The notes under the pieces were generated by a model. The model did no database searches. It saw only the letters and a list, made by a program, of their open reading frames with translations, and was not told the origin of the DNA. Positions 41,201 through 51,908 of a DNA stretch of 64,000 bases are shown in pieces. Within the stretch, counting starts at the first letter, position 1, and every line of letters begins with the position of its first letter. The stretch spans positions 1 through 64,000 of the forward strand of contig SHWB01000005.1 of the NCBI GenBank assembly GCA_009691025.1. Reading direction: 5' to 3'. The position numbers were made by a program, and so were the translations under genes. The stretch comes from Alphaproteobacteria bacterium (lineage in GTDB: Bacteria; Pseudomonadota; Alphaproteobacteria; UBA6615).

Positions 41201-41977
41201 TCAGCCTTCCAGCCCGGCGCGCAGGGTGATGTCGTTCCACTGGATCACGATTTCATTGCCGGCGAGATCGGCCGCCGCGTCGGTCGCCAGCCAGGCGATG
41301 ATGCGGGCAGGCCGCTCCGGCGGATGTGCCGCGCTCGCCGGGATGGCGGCGAGGTGGATGTTGGCGGGGCTGTAGAGATCGTCGAGCAGATCGGTCGCCG
41401 TGAAGCCCGGCGAGAAGCCAACAAGGCGCACGCCCGATCCTTCGAGTTCGATCGCGAGGCAGCGCCCCAGTGCCATCAGCCCGGCCTTCGAGGCGCAATA
41501 GGCGCCGTAGCCGGCGGCCGGCATCTGCGCGCGCGCGCTGGTGATGTTGATGATCGTGCCGGCGCGGCGCTGGCGCATCGATGGCAGGAGGGCGCGGATC
41601 AGCGTGTAGGGACCGACGACGTTGATTGCCAGCATGCGCTCGACCTCGTCGGGCGCCATCGACTCGACGGTGCCGAGTGTGCCGACGCCGGCATTGTTGA
41701 CGAGGATGTCGACCGCGCCGTGCCGCGTCAGCACCTCGGCGGCGAAGGCTTCCGTCGCGGCGATGTCGGCTACGTCGAAGCCGTGCAGCGAGGCGACCGT
41801 GCCGCCCGCTGCGTGCACTGCATCGGCCGCCGCCTCGCAAGCCGCTGCCGTGCGCGCTGTCAGCACGAGGCGCGCGCCGGCGCGCGCCATCTCGATCGCC
41901 GCCGCGCGGCCGATGCCGCGCGACCCGCCGGTGATCACCGCCAGCTTGCCTGCCAGCGCATCCTGCTTCAGCACCAT
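41201..41977 (-). CDS. SDR family oxidoreductase
   Basis: MVLKQDALAGKLAVITGGSRGIGRAAAIEMARAGARLVLTARTAA...YCASKAGLMALGRCLAIELEGSGVRLVGFSPGFTATDL. Confidence 0.92.
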   Translation of the reverse strand: MVLKQDALAGKLAVITGGSRGIGRAAAIEMARAGARLVLTARTAAACEAAADAVHAAGGTVASLHGFDVADIAATEAFAAEVLTRHGAVDILVNNAGVGTLGTVESMAPDEVERMLAINVVGPYTLIRALLPSMRQRRAGTIINITSARAQMPAAGYGAYCASKAGLMALGRCLAIELEGSGVRLVGFSPGFTATDLLDDLYSPANIHLAAIPASAAHPPERPARIIAWLATDAAADLAGNEIVIQWNDITLRAGLEG

Positions 41978-42762
41978 GACGGCTCCCCCTCGCCGGTTTC
42001 GAGGCCGGCGCGCCGCGTGACGTCGTTGAACTGGATGGCGATGTCGAGACCGGCGAGGTCGCCGGCCTCGCCGCCGGCAAGCCAGCCGATGACCTGCGCC
42101 GCGCGTTCCGGCGGCGGCACAGCCTCCAGCGGCAGGGCCATCGGGGCGTCGGCGCGGTCGTAGATGTCGCGCACCATGTCGGTCAGCGTCAGGCCCGGCG
42201 AGAAGGCGAAGACCTGCACGCCGCTGCCAACAATCTCCTGGTGCAGGCACTGCGTCAGGCGCAGCAGCCAGGCCTTGGAGGCGCAGCAGGCGCCGCAGCC
42301 CTTGCCGGGGATGTGGGCACGCGAGCTGCACAGATTGATGACGATGCCGGCGCCGCGCGCCTTCATTCCCGGCAGCACGGCACGCATCAGCGCCCAGGGT
42401 GCCGTGACATTGACGGCGAGTACGCGCGCGAGTTCGGATGGCGTGACCGCGTCGACGGTGCCCAGCGTCGACAATCCGGCATTGTTGGCGAGGATGTCGA
42501 GGCGGCCGTGGCGGGCGATGATGTCCTCGCCCAGCGCCGTCGCGGCGCGCGTATCGGCGAGGTTGGCGGCGTGCAGCGAGGCGGCCGTGCCGCCGCCTTC
42601 GCGGATCGCCGCCGCCGTGCCGGTGCAGCCATCGGCGTAGCGCGCAGCCAGCGCCACGGCGGCACCGCGGCGGGCCAGCGCGATGGCGGTGGCGCGGCCG
42701 ATGCCGCGCGAGGCGCCAGTGACGAGCGCCAGCTTGCCGGCGCGCGAGCTGGGCGCGCTCAT
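41974..42762 (-). CDS. SDR family oxidoreductase
   Basis: MSAPSSRAGKLALVTGASRGIGRATAIALARRGAAVALAARYADG...CCASKAWLLRLTQCLHQEIVGSGVQVFAFSPGLTLTDM. Confidence 0.9.
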
Positions 42763-43547
42763 GCGGCGCGCTCCGCGAGGCCGGTCTCGAGGCCGGCGCG
42801 CAGCGTGACCGCGTTGAACTGCAGGATCACGTCGGCACCGGCGAGGTCGGCGGCCTCGTCGCTGGCTAGCCAGGCGATGACCCGAGCCGAACGTTCCGGC
42901 GGCGGGACGTCTTCGGGCACGGTGCCGGCCTGCGGGCCGGAATAGGCATGGACGGCATCGGCCATGCCGGTGGCGGTGAGGCCCGGCGACAGCGCCAGCA
43001 CGCGCACGCCCGTCCCCGCCAGCTCCCGATGCAGGCACTGGGTGATCGCCAGCAAGCCGGCCTTGGTCGCGCAATAGGCGCCGAAGCCCTTGTCCGGCAG
43101 GTGGGCGCGGATCGAGGAGATATTGACGATCACTCCCGCGCTGCGCGCCTTCATCGCCGGCAGGATAGCGCGCATCAGCGCATAGGGCGCCACGACGTTG
43201 ACGGCGAGCATGCGGGCCAGTTCGCCCGGCGCCAGTTCCTCGGGCCGGCCCAGCGTCAGGGCGCCGGCATTGTTGACCAGGATGTCGAGGCGGCCATGGC
43301 GGGCCAGGACCGTGCCGGCGAGGCCGGTCGCGGCTTTGGCGCTGGCGAGGTCGGCTTCGTGCAGCGAGCCTACCGTGCCGCCCAGCGCGCGCACGGCGGC
43401 GGCGGTGTCGCCGAGGCTTGCCTCGCTGCGGCCGGCGAGAGCCAGCACGGCGCCGCCGCGCGCCAGTTCCAGAGCCGTCGCCCGACCGATACCGCGTGCC
43501 GCACCGGTGACCAGCGCGATCCTGCCGTCGAGTTCGAGCCGCTTCAT
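42759..43547 (-). CDS. SDR family oxidoreductase
   Basis: MKRLELDGRIALVTGAARGIGRATALELARGGAVLALAGRSEAS...YCATKAGLLAITQCLHRELAGTGVRVLALSPGLTATGM. Confidence 0.92.
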   Translation of the reverse strand: MKRLELDGRIALVTGAARGIGRATALELARGGAVLALAGRSEASLGDTAAAVRALGGTVGSLHEADLASAKAATGLAGTVLARHGRLDILVNNAGALTLGRPEELAPGELARMLAVNVVAPYALMRAILPAMKARSAGVIVNISSIRAHLPDKGFGAYCATKAGLLAITQCLHRELAGTGVRVLALSPGLTATGMADAVHAYSGPQAGTVPEDVPPPERSARVIAWLASDEAADLAGADVILQFNAVTLRAGLETGLAERAA

Positions 43548-43689
43548 CCCTGCCCCTGCCAGCCGCCCTCTGTCGCGGCCGGCGCGATCCTAACGGTGCC
43601 GGGCGCGAAGGCAAATGGCGAGCACAAACGAAAGCGCCCGGAAGCGGGTGGCTTCCGAGCGCCTGGCAGGCAATCGCCGCTTCGGGCGG

Positions 43690-44412
43690 CTACTCGCGCG
43701 AGCCACCGAACAGGTGCAGCAGCAGGACGAACATGTTGAGAAAGTCGAGATAGAGCTTGAGGGCACCGAAGATGGCCTTTTTGCCCATGACGGCCGTACC
43801 GTCGCTCTCGACGTACATTTCCTTGATCTTCTGCGTGTCGTAGGCAGTCAGACCGGCGAACACCAGCACGCCGACCATCGAGATGACGAACTGCAGCATG
43901 GTCGATGCGACGAAGATGTTGACGACCATGGCGATGATGACGCCGATCAGGCCCATCACCAGGAACGAGCCCCAGCCCGTCAGGTCGCGCTTCGTCGTGT
44001 AGCCGTAAAGCGACAGGCCGCCGAACGCCGCTGCGGTAATGAAGAACACGCGGGCAAGGTCGCTGCCGGTATAGGCAAGGAACAGCGTCGACAGCGCCAC
44101 GCCGTTCAGCGCTGCGTAGAACCAGTATGTCGCCTGGGCGGCCCCGAAGCTCATCTTGTGGATGCGCGCCGACAGGAAGAACACCACGCCGATGGGCGCC
44201 AGGATGAACAGCCACATCAGGCCGGAGCCGAAGATCGTGTTGTAGACAGCCGGTGTGTTGGCGACGAGCCAGGCGACGAGGCCTGTCACGGCCATGCCGG
44301 TCGCCATGTAGTTGTAGACGCGCAGCATGTACGCGCGCAGGCCCTCGTCCACCGCGGCGCCGGTGGCGCTGCCGGTGCGCAGGGTCATCGGGCGCGGATT
44401 GAGATTGGCCAT
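43690..44412 (-). CDS. Bax inhibitor-1/YccA family protein
   Basis: MANLNPRPMTLRTGSATGAAVDEGLRAYMLRVYNYMATGMAVTGLVAWLVANTPAVYN...YDTQKIKEMY. Confidence 0.95.
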   Translation of the reverse strand: MANLNPRPMTLRTGSATGAAVDEGLRAYMLRVYNYMATGMAVTGLVAWLVANTPAVYNTIFGSGLMWLFILAPIGVVFFLSARIHKMSFGAAQATYWFYAALNGVALSTLFLAYTGSDLARVFFITAAAFGGLSLYGYTTKRDLTGWGSFLVMGLIGVIIAMVVNIFVASTMLQFVISMVGVLVFAGLTAYDTQKIKEMYVESDGTAVMGKKAIFGALKLYLDFLNMFVLLLHLFGGSRE

Positions 44413-44520
44413 TGAGTCCCTCGTCTCGGTGCTGGCCGGCGATACTGCGCCGGCAAATGCAGTCCCCACGCTGGCCAATATGGGGTATGCGGGCCACGGA
44501 TTCAACCGTCCGTCGCCCGC

Positions 44521-47070
44521 TCAGGGCTCGCGCAGCAGGGGCGCAACGGGCGTGCCGAGGGCCCGCCATGTGCCGGCGAGGCCGAGACCGATCGTCGCCA
44601 GGATGGCGGCGGCCAGCGTCGCGAGGATGGCGTCGGGCAGCAGAGTCCATTGCAGGCGCAGTACCTGGGTCGTCACCGCCCAGCCGGCCAGGATGCCGGC
44701 GAGGCCGCCGACGATCGCCGCCGCCAGGGCCAGCAAGGCGATTTCGGCCAGCCAGGCCATGAGCACGTCACGCCGGCGCGCGCCCAGCACCTTCAGCACG
44801 GCTCCGTCGGCCAGACGCCGCCGCTCGCCGGCCGCCAGCGCCCCGGCGAGGACGAGGGTGCCGGCGACCAGCGCGGTGGCGGCAGCGGCGCGCACGCCGG
44901 TCGCCACCTGTCCGGCGAGTGCGCTCGCCTGCTCCAGCGCCTCGCGCACGCGCACTGCACTGACATTGGCGAAGGCGTCGGTGACGGCGCGCTCCAGCGG
45001 CGTTTCGGCAGCCGGTTCGGCATGGACGATGGCCACATGCATGCGTGGCGCGCCGTCGAGCGGCCCGGGCGAGAAAATCAGCACGAAATTGATGGCGAGG
45101 CTGTTCCAGTCGACCGTCCTAAGGCTCGCCACCCGCGCTTCCACCGTGCGGCCCAGCACATTGACCGCCAGCGAGTCGCCGACGCCGAGGCCGAGGCCGC
45201 GCGCGATGTTGGCTTCGACGCTCACCAGCGGCGGCCCGCTGTAGCCAGCCGGCCACCATTGCCCCTCGACCACCGGCGAATTGGCCGGCGCATCCGCCGA
45301 CCAGGTGATGCCGCGATCGCCATCCAGCGCCCAGCGCGCATCCGGCGCGATGGCCACCTCGCCGGCCGGCCGGCCGTTCAGGGCGACGATGCGCCCGCGC
45401 AGCATCGGCACATCCTTGACCGCGCCGGTGCCTGGCGTGGCTGCGGCGATGGCGCGGAAGCGCTCGAGCTGGTCCGGCTGGATATCGAGGAAGAAGAAGG
45501 CCGGCGCCGAGTCCGGCAGCTCCTCCTCGAACTGGCGCGCGAGATTGCCTTCGACCGTCACCACCGCGACCAGCACGGCAAGGCCGAGCCCGAGCGAGAC
45601 GATGACCGGCGCCGTCGCCGCGCCCGGCCGATACAGCGCCGCGATGCCGAGGCGCAGCAGCGGCCGACCCGAGGGCGAACAGCGCCGCGCCAGCGCCGCC
45701 ACGCCGACGGCGGCGAGACGCAGGACGAGGAAGGACACCGCGGCGCCGCCGACGAGGAAGGCCGCGAAGCGCGTGTCCGGGGCGGAGGCGATGGCAAGGG
45801 CGGCGAGGCAAGCGGCGCACAGCGCGGCGGCTGCGATGTAGCGCCAGGCTGGCCGGCCGCCGGGCGGCGCCGCGACGGCGCGAAACAGCAAGGCGGGCGA
45901 CAGCATCGCCGCGCGTGCCACCGGAACGATGGCGAAGGCCAGCGCGGTCAGCAGGCCGAAGGCGGCGGCGCGCAGGACCGGCAATGGCAGCAGGGCGGGA
46001 TCGAGCGCCACCGGTAGCAGCCCGGCGAGCAACGCCGCGCCGCCCACTGCCACACCGGCACCGAGAACGATGCCGACGGCGGTGCCGAGACCGGCGATCG
46101 CCAGCGTCTCGATCAGGTAGACGCGGAACACCAGCGCCGCCGGCGCGCCGAGGCATTTCAGCGTGGCGATGGTCGCCGGCTTGCGCGCCAGGTGCGCGGT
46201 CACCGCGTTGGCGACGCCGACGCCGCCAATCAGCAGCGCCGTCAGCCCGACCAGCCCGAGAAACAGCGACAGGCGCCCGACCAGCCGGGCCACGCCGGGC
46301 GACGCCTCGTCGGGCGTGCGGACGCGCCAGGGCGCACCCGGCCAGTCGGCGGCAAGACGCGCGGCGAGGGCACTCGCATCGCCTCCTTCCGGCAGGCGGA
46401 CGCGCAGACTGTGGTCGACGAGGCTGCCGGGCTGGACCAGCCCGGTCGCGTCGAGCGCCGCGCTGGCGGCCAGAACGCGCGGGCCGAGGTGGAAGGTGCC
46501 GCCGCCGAGACGATCCGGCTCGCGCTCGATCAGCGCGCGGATCTCGAAGGCGGCGGCGCCGATGGTCAGCCGGTCGCCGATCCGGACCGCCAGCTTGTCG
46601 GCCAGTACCGGCTCGATGACGGCGCCCCAAATCACCGGCTCCTCGCCGCCTGCGCGGGGCGCGAACAACTCGTCGCGCGGCAGGGCCGGGGCGGTGCGCA
46701 AATCGCCATAGAGCGGCCAGGACCCGTCGACCGCTTTCAACTCGACGAGGGTGCGTGCTTCCCCCGCGCCGCCACGCGCCATCGCGCGCAGCTCGCGTGT
46801 GACCGAGACGGTGCCGCTGGACGCCAGTAGCTCCTGCACGCCTCGGTCCGGAGGCATGTGCATCTGGCGCACGGCGACGTCGCCGCCGAGGATGGCCTTC
46901 GCCTCGCCGCGCAGGCCTGCGACGAGCATCGCATCCAGCGTGCCCACCGCGGCGACCGCCGCGACCCCGAGCGCGAGGCAGGCAACCAGCAGGCGGAAGC
47001 CGCGCACACCGCCGCGCAGCTCGCGCCGCGCCAGCGTCGCGGCGAGCGCCCAGCCGGGGGAACCGTTCAT
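44521..47070 (-). CDS. ABC transporter permease (FtsX/MacB-like, YbbP type)
   Basis: 850-codon multi-TM protein MNGSPGWALAATLARRELRGGVRGFRLLVACLALGVAAVAAVGTL... Confidence 0.92.
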   Translation of the reverse strand: MNGSPGWALAATLARRELRGGVRGFRLLVACLALGVAAVAAVGTLDAMLVAGLRGEAKAILGGDVAVRQMHMPPDRGVQELLASSGTVSVTRELRAMARGGAGEARTLVELKAVDGSWPLYGDLRTAPALPRDELFAPRAGGEEPVIWGAVIEPVLADKLAVRIGDRLTIGAAAFEIRALIEREPDRLGGGTFHLGPRVLAASAALDATGLVQPGSLVDHSLRVRLPEGGDASALAARLAADWPGAPWRVRTPDEASPGVARLVGRLSLFLGLVGLTALLIGGVGVANAVTAHLARKPATIATLKCLGAPAALVFRVYLIETLAIAGLGTAVGIVLGAGVAVGGAALLAGLLPVALDPALLPLPVLRAAAFGLLTALAFAIVPVARAAMLSPALLFRAVAAPPGGRPAWRYIAAAALCAACLAALAIASAPDTRFAAFLVGGAAVSFLVLRLAAVGVAALARRCSPSGRPLLRLGIAALYRPGAATAPVIVSLGLGLAVLVAVVTVEGNLARQFEEELPDSAPAFFFLDIQPDQLERFRAIAAATPGTGAVKDVPMLRGRIVALNGRPAGEVAIAPDARWALDGDRGITWSADAPANSPVVEGQWWPAGYSGPPLVSVEANIARGLGLGVGDSLAVNVLGRTVEARVASLRTVDWNSLAINFVLIFSPGPLDGAPRMHVAIVHAEPAAETPLERAVTDAFANVSAVRVREALEQASALAGQVATGVRAAAATALVAGTLVLAGALAAGERRRLADGAVLKVLGARRRDVLMAWLAEIALLALAAAIVGGLAGILAGWAVTTQVLRLQWTLLPDAILATLAAAILATIGLGLAGTWRALGTPVAPLLREP

Positions 47071-47777
47071 GCCGCCGCCTGGTGGATGCGGCCGTCCACG
47101 ATATGAACGGTGCGGTCGCAGCGCGCGGCAACCGCTTCGTCATGGGTGACGAGGACGAGGGTCGTGCCGTGCGCGGCCGCCAGTGCGAACAGCGTGTCCA
47201 TCACCTGCTCACCGGTCGCGCGGTCGAGATTGCCGGTCGGCTCGTCTGCGAGCAGCAGGGCCGGCTGCGGCGCGAAGGCGCGGGCGACGGCGACGCGCTG
47301 CTGCTCGCCGCCGGAAAGCTGCCCGGGATAGTGGCCGCTTCGCGCGGCGAGGCCCACGGATGCCAGGCATTCGGCGGCGCGCGCGAAGGCATCGCCACGA
47401 CCGGCCAGTTCCAGCGGCACCGCGACATTCTCCAGCGCCGACATGGTGGGTACAAGGTAGAAGGACTGGAAGACGATGCCGATGCGTCCGCGCCGCAGCA
47501 CCGCCAGTCCATCCTCGTCGAGGCCGGCGAAATCGGCGCCGGCGACGGCAACTTCGCCCGCGCTCGCGCGTTCCAGTCCGGCCATGACCATCAGCAGCGT
47601 CGTCTTGCCGGAGCCCGAGGGACCGACGATCGCTAGCCTTTCGCCCCGCGCGACCTCCAGGTCGACGCCCCGCAACACATTGACCGGACCGGCCGGACCT
47701 GCCAGATCGAGCCGGACATCGGCAAGGCGCACGATGTAACCGTCCGGCGTTGCCGGGGGCGGGGGAGGCGACGCCAT
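47067..47777 (-). CDS. ABC transporter ATP-binding protein
   Basis: Walker A GPSGSGKTT, LSGGEQQRVAVARAF, LLADEPTGNLD; overlaps the permease start. Confidence 0.95.
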   Translation of the reverse strand: MASPPPPPATPDGYIVRLADVRLDLAGPAGPVNVLRGVDLEVARGERLAIVGPSGSGKTTLLMVMAGLERASAGEVAVAGADFAGLDEDGLAVLRRGRIGIVFQSFYLVPTMSALENVAVPLELAGRGDAFARAAECLASVGLAARSGHYPGQLSGGEQQRVAVARAFAPQPALLLADEPTGNLDRATGEQVMDTLFALAAAHGTTLVLVTHDEAVAARCDRTVHIVDGRIHQAAA

Positions 47778-47894
47778 GCGGGTGTCTCCGGCGGGGGCGG
47801 GGGTGCCAAGCCCATATGGGCCGGGCGGCGACGGTGTCAACGCGGATGCCGGGCCGGGGGCGGGAATGGCATCATCCCGCGCGGAGTAATCAGG

Positions 47895-48584
47895 ATGCAT
47901 GATCCCGAATCCTGTTCAGCGATACGGCCAAACTATGGCGCAGTCCGCCTGGCCCTCGTCGCTCTGTTGTCGCTGATGGCGCTCACTGTCGCGCCGCCTG
48001 CGCGGGCGGCGGGCGAGACCGTCATCGTCGCTTTCGGCGACAGTCTCGTCGCCGGCTGGGGCCTGTCGGCGGACGAGTCGTTTCCGCGCCAGCTCGAAGC
48101 GGCGCTCGTCGCGCGGGGCGTCGCGGCCCGCGTCGTCGATGCGGGCGTCTCGGGCGAGACGACGGCAGGCGGTCGTGCACGCCTCGACTGGACGTTCGAC
48201 GGTCATCCCGATGCTGCGCTCGCCATTCTCGAACTGGGGGCCAATGACGGCCCGCTACGCGGCCTCGACCCGGCCCGGACCGAGGCCAATCTCGACGCCA
48301 TGCTGGCTGCCTTGATGCGGCGCGACATCCCGGTCCTGCTCGCCGGCATGCGCGCACCGCCGAACCTCGGGGCCGACTATGTCGCGGCCTTCGATGCTAT
48401 CTATCCGCGCCTTGCCGCGCGCCATGGCGTCATGCTCTATCCCTTCTTCCTCGACGGGGTCGCCGCCGTGCCGCGGCTCAACCAGGCCGACGGCATCCAC
48501 CCCAATGCCGATGGAGTCGCCGTGATCGTCGAGCGTATCCTGCCCTTCGTCCTGCGGGCGCTCGCTCGGGCCGGGCGGGGCTGA
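47895..48584 (+). CDS. SGNH/GDSL arylesterase (TesA-like)
   Basis: ETVIVAFGDSLVAGWGLSADESFPRQLEAAL...ILELGANDGPLRGLDP...NQADGIHPNADG. Confidence 0.93.
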   Translation: MHDPESCSAIRPNYGAVRLALVALLSLMALTVAPPARAAGETVIVAFGDSLVAGWGLSADESFPRQLEAALVARGVAARVVDAGVSGETTAGGRARLDWTFDGHPDAALAILELGANDGPLRGLDPARTEANLDAMLAALMRRDIPVLLAGMRAPPNLGADYVAAFDAIYPRLAARHGVMLYPFFLDGVAAVPRLNQADGIHPNADGVAVIVERILPFVLRALARAGRG

Positions 48585-48592
48585 GGCCCGCC

Positions 48593-49711
48593 ATGAGCGG
48601 TTTCCGCAGCGCGCACGCGGCTGGCGAGGTCGGTACGGAATGGTACCTGCTCGCCGGCGAATGCCTCGCCCAGCTCGGCGAGGGGCGCGCCAGTCTGGCC
48701 TTCCTCTACGTCTCCGAGCCGCTGGCGCGCATGTTCGGCGACATCGCCGCCTTCCTGCGACAGCGCACCGGCATCCCGCATTGGGTCGGAGCCCTCGGTC
48801 CCGGCGTTTGCGCCACCGGCGCGGAATATGTCGGGCGGTCGGCCATCGTAGTTCTCGCCTGCGATCTGCCGGAAGATTCCTTCCGCATGCTGCCCGCCGG
48901 AACTGGCCCGGCGACGATCGAGCGCGCCGGGCTTGGTCCGTGGCTCGCGGCCCATGCGCCTCCGCTCGGCGTCATTCACGCCGATCCGACCGGCAACGCG
49001 CCACAGGATTTGGTGCGCAGCCTCGCCGAGGCAACCGGCGCCTTCCTCGTCGGCGGGCTGACGACAGCGACGCCCGGCCCGGCCCATATCGCCGATGCGC
49101 TGGCTTCCGGCGGAGCCTCGGGCGTCCTGCTCGGCGCCGAGGTGAGGGTGGCGACGGGGCTGAGCCAGGGCTGTTCGCCCATTGGCACGGTCCATACCGT
49201 GACGGCGATGGACGGCCAGGTCGTCGGAGCACTCGACGGGCGGCGGGCGGTGGAGGTGTTCCGCGAGGACATCGGAGAGCTGCTGGCGCGCGATCCGGCG
49301 CGCGCGGCCGGCTATATCCACGCGGCATTGCCGGTCGCCGGTTCGGACACCGGCGACTACCTCGTGCGCAACCTCGTGGGGATCGACGAGAAGCAGGGCT
49401 GGCTCTCCATTGCCGCGCCTCTCGCCACCGGCGACCGCGTGATGTTCGTGCGCCGCGACCCCGCCGCGGCGCTGGCCGACTTCCGGCGCATGCTGGACGA
49501 TCTGCGCCGCCGCGTCGACGGCACGCCGAAGGCCGGGCTCTACCATTCCTGCATCGCGCGCGGTCCCAACCAGTTCGGGCCCGACGCCGTCGAGCTCGGC
49601 ATGATCCGCGAGGCCTTCGGCGACTTTTCGCTTGTCGGCTTCTTCGGCAATGGCGAGATTTCGCGCGATCGGCTGTATACCTACACGGGCGTGCTGACCC
49701 TGTTCGTGTGA
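48593..49711 (+). CDS. FIST (F-box/intracellular signal-transduction) domain protein
   Basis: FLVGGLTTATPGPAHIADALASGGASGVLLGAEVRVATGLSQGCSPIGTVHTVTAMDGQVVGALDGRRAVEVF...GPNQFGPDAVELGMIREAFGDFSLVGFFGNGEI. Confidence 0.9.
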   Translation: MSGFRSAHAAGEVGTEWYLLAGECLAQLGEGRASLAFLYVSEPLARMFGDIAAFLRQRTGIPHWVGALGPGVCATGAEYVGRSAIVVLACDLPEDSFRMLPAGTGPATIERAGLGPWLAAHAPPLGVIHADPTGNAPQDLVRSLAEATGAFLVGGLTTATPGPAHIADALASGGASGVLLGAEVRVATGLSQGCSPIGTVHTVTAMDGQVVGALDGRRAVEVFREDIGELLARDPARAAGYIHAALPVAGSDTGDYLVRNLVGIDEKQGWLSIAAPLATGDRVMFVRRDPAAALADFRRMLDDLRRRVDGTPKAGLYHSCIARGPNQFGPDAVELGMIREAFGDFSLVGFFGNGEISRDRLYTYTGVLTLFV

Positions 49712-49722
49712 GGGAGGCGAAG

Positions 49723-50334
49723 GTGATAAGCCTGTTCATCGGCCTCGTGCTTCCCGACCCCCTGCGCGAGACCGTCGCCGATCTGCACGCGCCGATCCCT
49801 GGCGCGCGCTGGGTGCCGCGGGAAAACCTGCACCTCACGCTGCATTTCATCGGCGAGGTCGACGCACACAGCGCCGCCGATATCGACATCGCGCTGGGCC
49901 ATGTGGATGCGGCGGCCTTCGCGCTGCAGGTCTAAGGTATTGGGCAGTTCGCCTCGCGCGGTCGCGTGCGTGCGCTGTGGGCCGGCGTCGCCCGCAACAT
50001 ATCTATGGAGCACCTGCAGGCACGGGTAGAGACGGCATGCCGCCGCCGCGGTCATGGCGGCGACGGACGCCGTTTTCTGCCGCATATAACCTTGGCCCGT
50101 TGTCCATAACTGCCGGAGATGCGCGTGGCGCCGTTCTTCGCCGCGCATCGCGGCTTCGCCGTCGTGGCGGTCGAGATCGAATCCTACGCGCTTTTTTCCT
50201 CGGCTCTTGGCAGCGGCGGCCCGCGCTATCGCGTCGAAGCGAGCAACCCGCTGGAGGGCGGCGCCAGCCGCTGGGAAGAGTTGGCCGCCGAATGGTCGCG
50301 CGAGGAGGAGGCTGGCGGAGAAAGTGGGCGCTAG
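49723..50334 (+). pseudogene. RNA 2',3'-cyclic phosphodiesterase (ThpR-like) with two in-frame TAA
   Basis: GTG start; MISLFIGLVLPDPLRETVADLH...WVPRENLHLTLHFIGEV...FALQV*GIGQFASRGRVRALWAGV...RFLPHITLARCP*LPEMRVAPFFAAHRGF; HxTxxF and HITLAR motifs kept in one frame. Confidence 0.85.
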
Positions 50335-50411
50335 CGCCCATTTCCTCGCCCGGGCCGGCGCGCTAGGCTCGCCCACCGCAACGAGGCGGGCGACGCACCG
50401 GTCCCACGGGG

Positions 50412-51161
50412 ATGATCGACTTAGACAGGCTTTCACCCGACGCCACGATCGTCGTGCTCACGGGCGCCGGCATTTCGCGCGCATCGGGCCTCGCCACGTT
50501 CCGCGACGCCGTCAGCATCTGGGCCACTGTGTCGATCGAGGAGGTGGCGACGCCGGCCGCCTTCGCGCGCAATCCCGCGCGGGTGCATGGCTTCTACAAC
50601 GCCCGGCGGCGGCAGATGCTCGACCCGTCGGTGCAGCCCAATGCCGCGCACTGCACGCTGGCCGTGCTGTAATCGTTCTGGCCAGGTGAGGTCGACGTAG
50701 TCACGCAGAACATCGACGATCTGCACGAGCGCGGCGGCACGGCGGCGCCGGTCCACATGCATGGCGAGCTGTGGCGGTCGCTCTGCGCGCTGTGCGGCGA
50801 TGTGCGCGAGAACCGCGCCGACCTGTCGACCGGTCTCGTCTGCGGCGCCTGCGGCGAGGCCGGGAGCATGCGCCCGAACGTCGTCTGGTTTCACGAGATA
50901 CCTTATCACATGGATCGTATCGAGCGGCTGCTGGCGCGGTGCGGCCTGTTCGTGTCGATCGGCACCTCGGGCAATGTCTACCCCGCCGCCGGCTTCGTGC
51001 AGCAAGCCCGCTTCCGCGCCGGCGCCCGGGCGGTCGAACTCAACCTCGAACCGTCGGAGGGGGTCGGCCTGTTCCACGCGGCCCGGCACGGGCCAGCTAC
51101 GGTAGTCGTACCCGAGTTCGTCGACGCCTTGCGCCTGCGGGCGATGGCCCATGCCCGCTGA
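50412..51161 (+). pseudogene. Sir2-family NAD-dependent deacylase with one in-frame TAA
   Basis: VVLTGAGISRASGLATFRDA...NAAHCTLAVL*SFWPGEVDVVTQNIDDLHERGGTAAPVHMHGELW...CGACGEAGSMRPNVVWFHE; TAA at 50670-50672, one frame throughout. Confidence 0.88.
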
Positions 51162-51747
51162 TTCCGCCCTCCGCGCGCTCGCGCATGTGGTGAACGAGGC
51201 GCGCGCCTGCGGGTTGTACGCTCCGCATTTGCCTCTGGGACCGCGCCCCGCACTACGGGCCAGCGCCACAGCGCGCCTGCTGATCGTCGGCCAGGCGCCT
51301 GGAATCCGCGTCCACGAGACCGGCGTTCCGTGGAACGACGCCTCCGGCAAGCGCCTGCGCGAATGGCAGGCCGTCGACGAGGCGTCGTTCTACGACGAGT
51401 GCCAGGTGGCGATCGTGCCGATCGGCCTGTGCTATTCGGGCGTGCTGCCGAAGGGCGGCGACAAGCCGCCGAGGCCGGAATGCGCGCCGACCTGGCACCG
51501 CCGGCTGCGCGCGCTGATGCCGCAGATCGAACTGACGTTGCTGGTCGGCAGCTACGCCCAGGCCTGGTATCTCGGGGAACGGCGCAAGGCCACTCTGACC
51601 GAGACCGTCGCCGGCTGGCGCGAGTATCTACCCCTTTGTGCCGATGCCGCACCCGTCCTGGCGCACCACCGGGTGGCAGCGCCGCAATGCGTGGTTCGAC
51701 GAGGATTTCCTGCCGGCGGTGCGTGGCCGCGTCGCTGCGCTGCTGTA
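51151..51747 (+). pseudogene. Uracil-DNA glycosylase family protein with a C-terminal frameshift
   Basis: RLLIVGQAPGIRVHETGVPWNDASGKRLREW...LLVGSYAQAWYLG, then FVPMPHPSWRTTGWQRRNAWFDEDFLPAVRGRVAALL* resumes in another frame from ~51635. Confidence 0.82.
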
Positions 51748-51908
51748 ACGCTTCCAGGAATTCCGGCCGGCCTGCGCGACTCGGTCGTAGAAAGCGACCG
51801 CGCCCGCCTTTGGGGGGGCGGGCGCGGCCGATTGCGCGGCGGAGAGCGGTACCGGTAGAAGCCGCAGCGACCGGGGAGGAGGTCGGTGCCGCGGCGGACG
51901 GGCGGTGC

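Noticed and set aside
43535-44650. 368-aa reverse ORF around the Bax inhibitor gene
   Set aside because: Out-of-frame with the intact Bax inhibitor-1 CDS; composition-driven.
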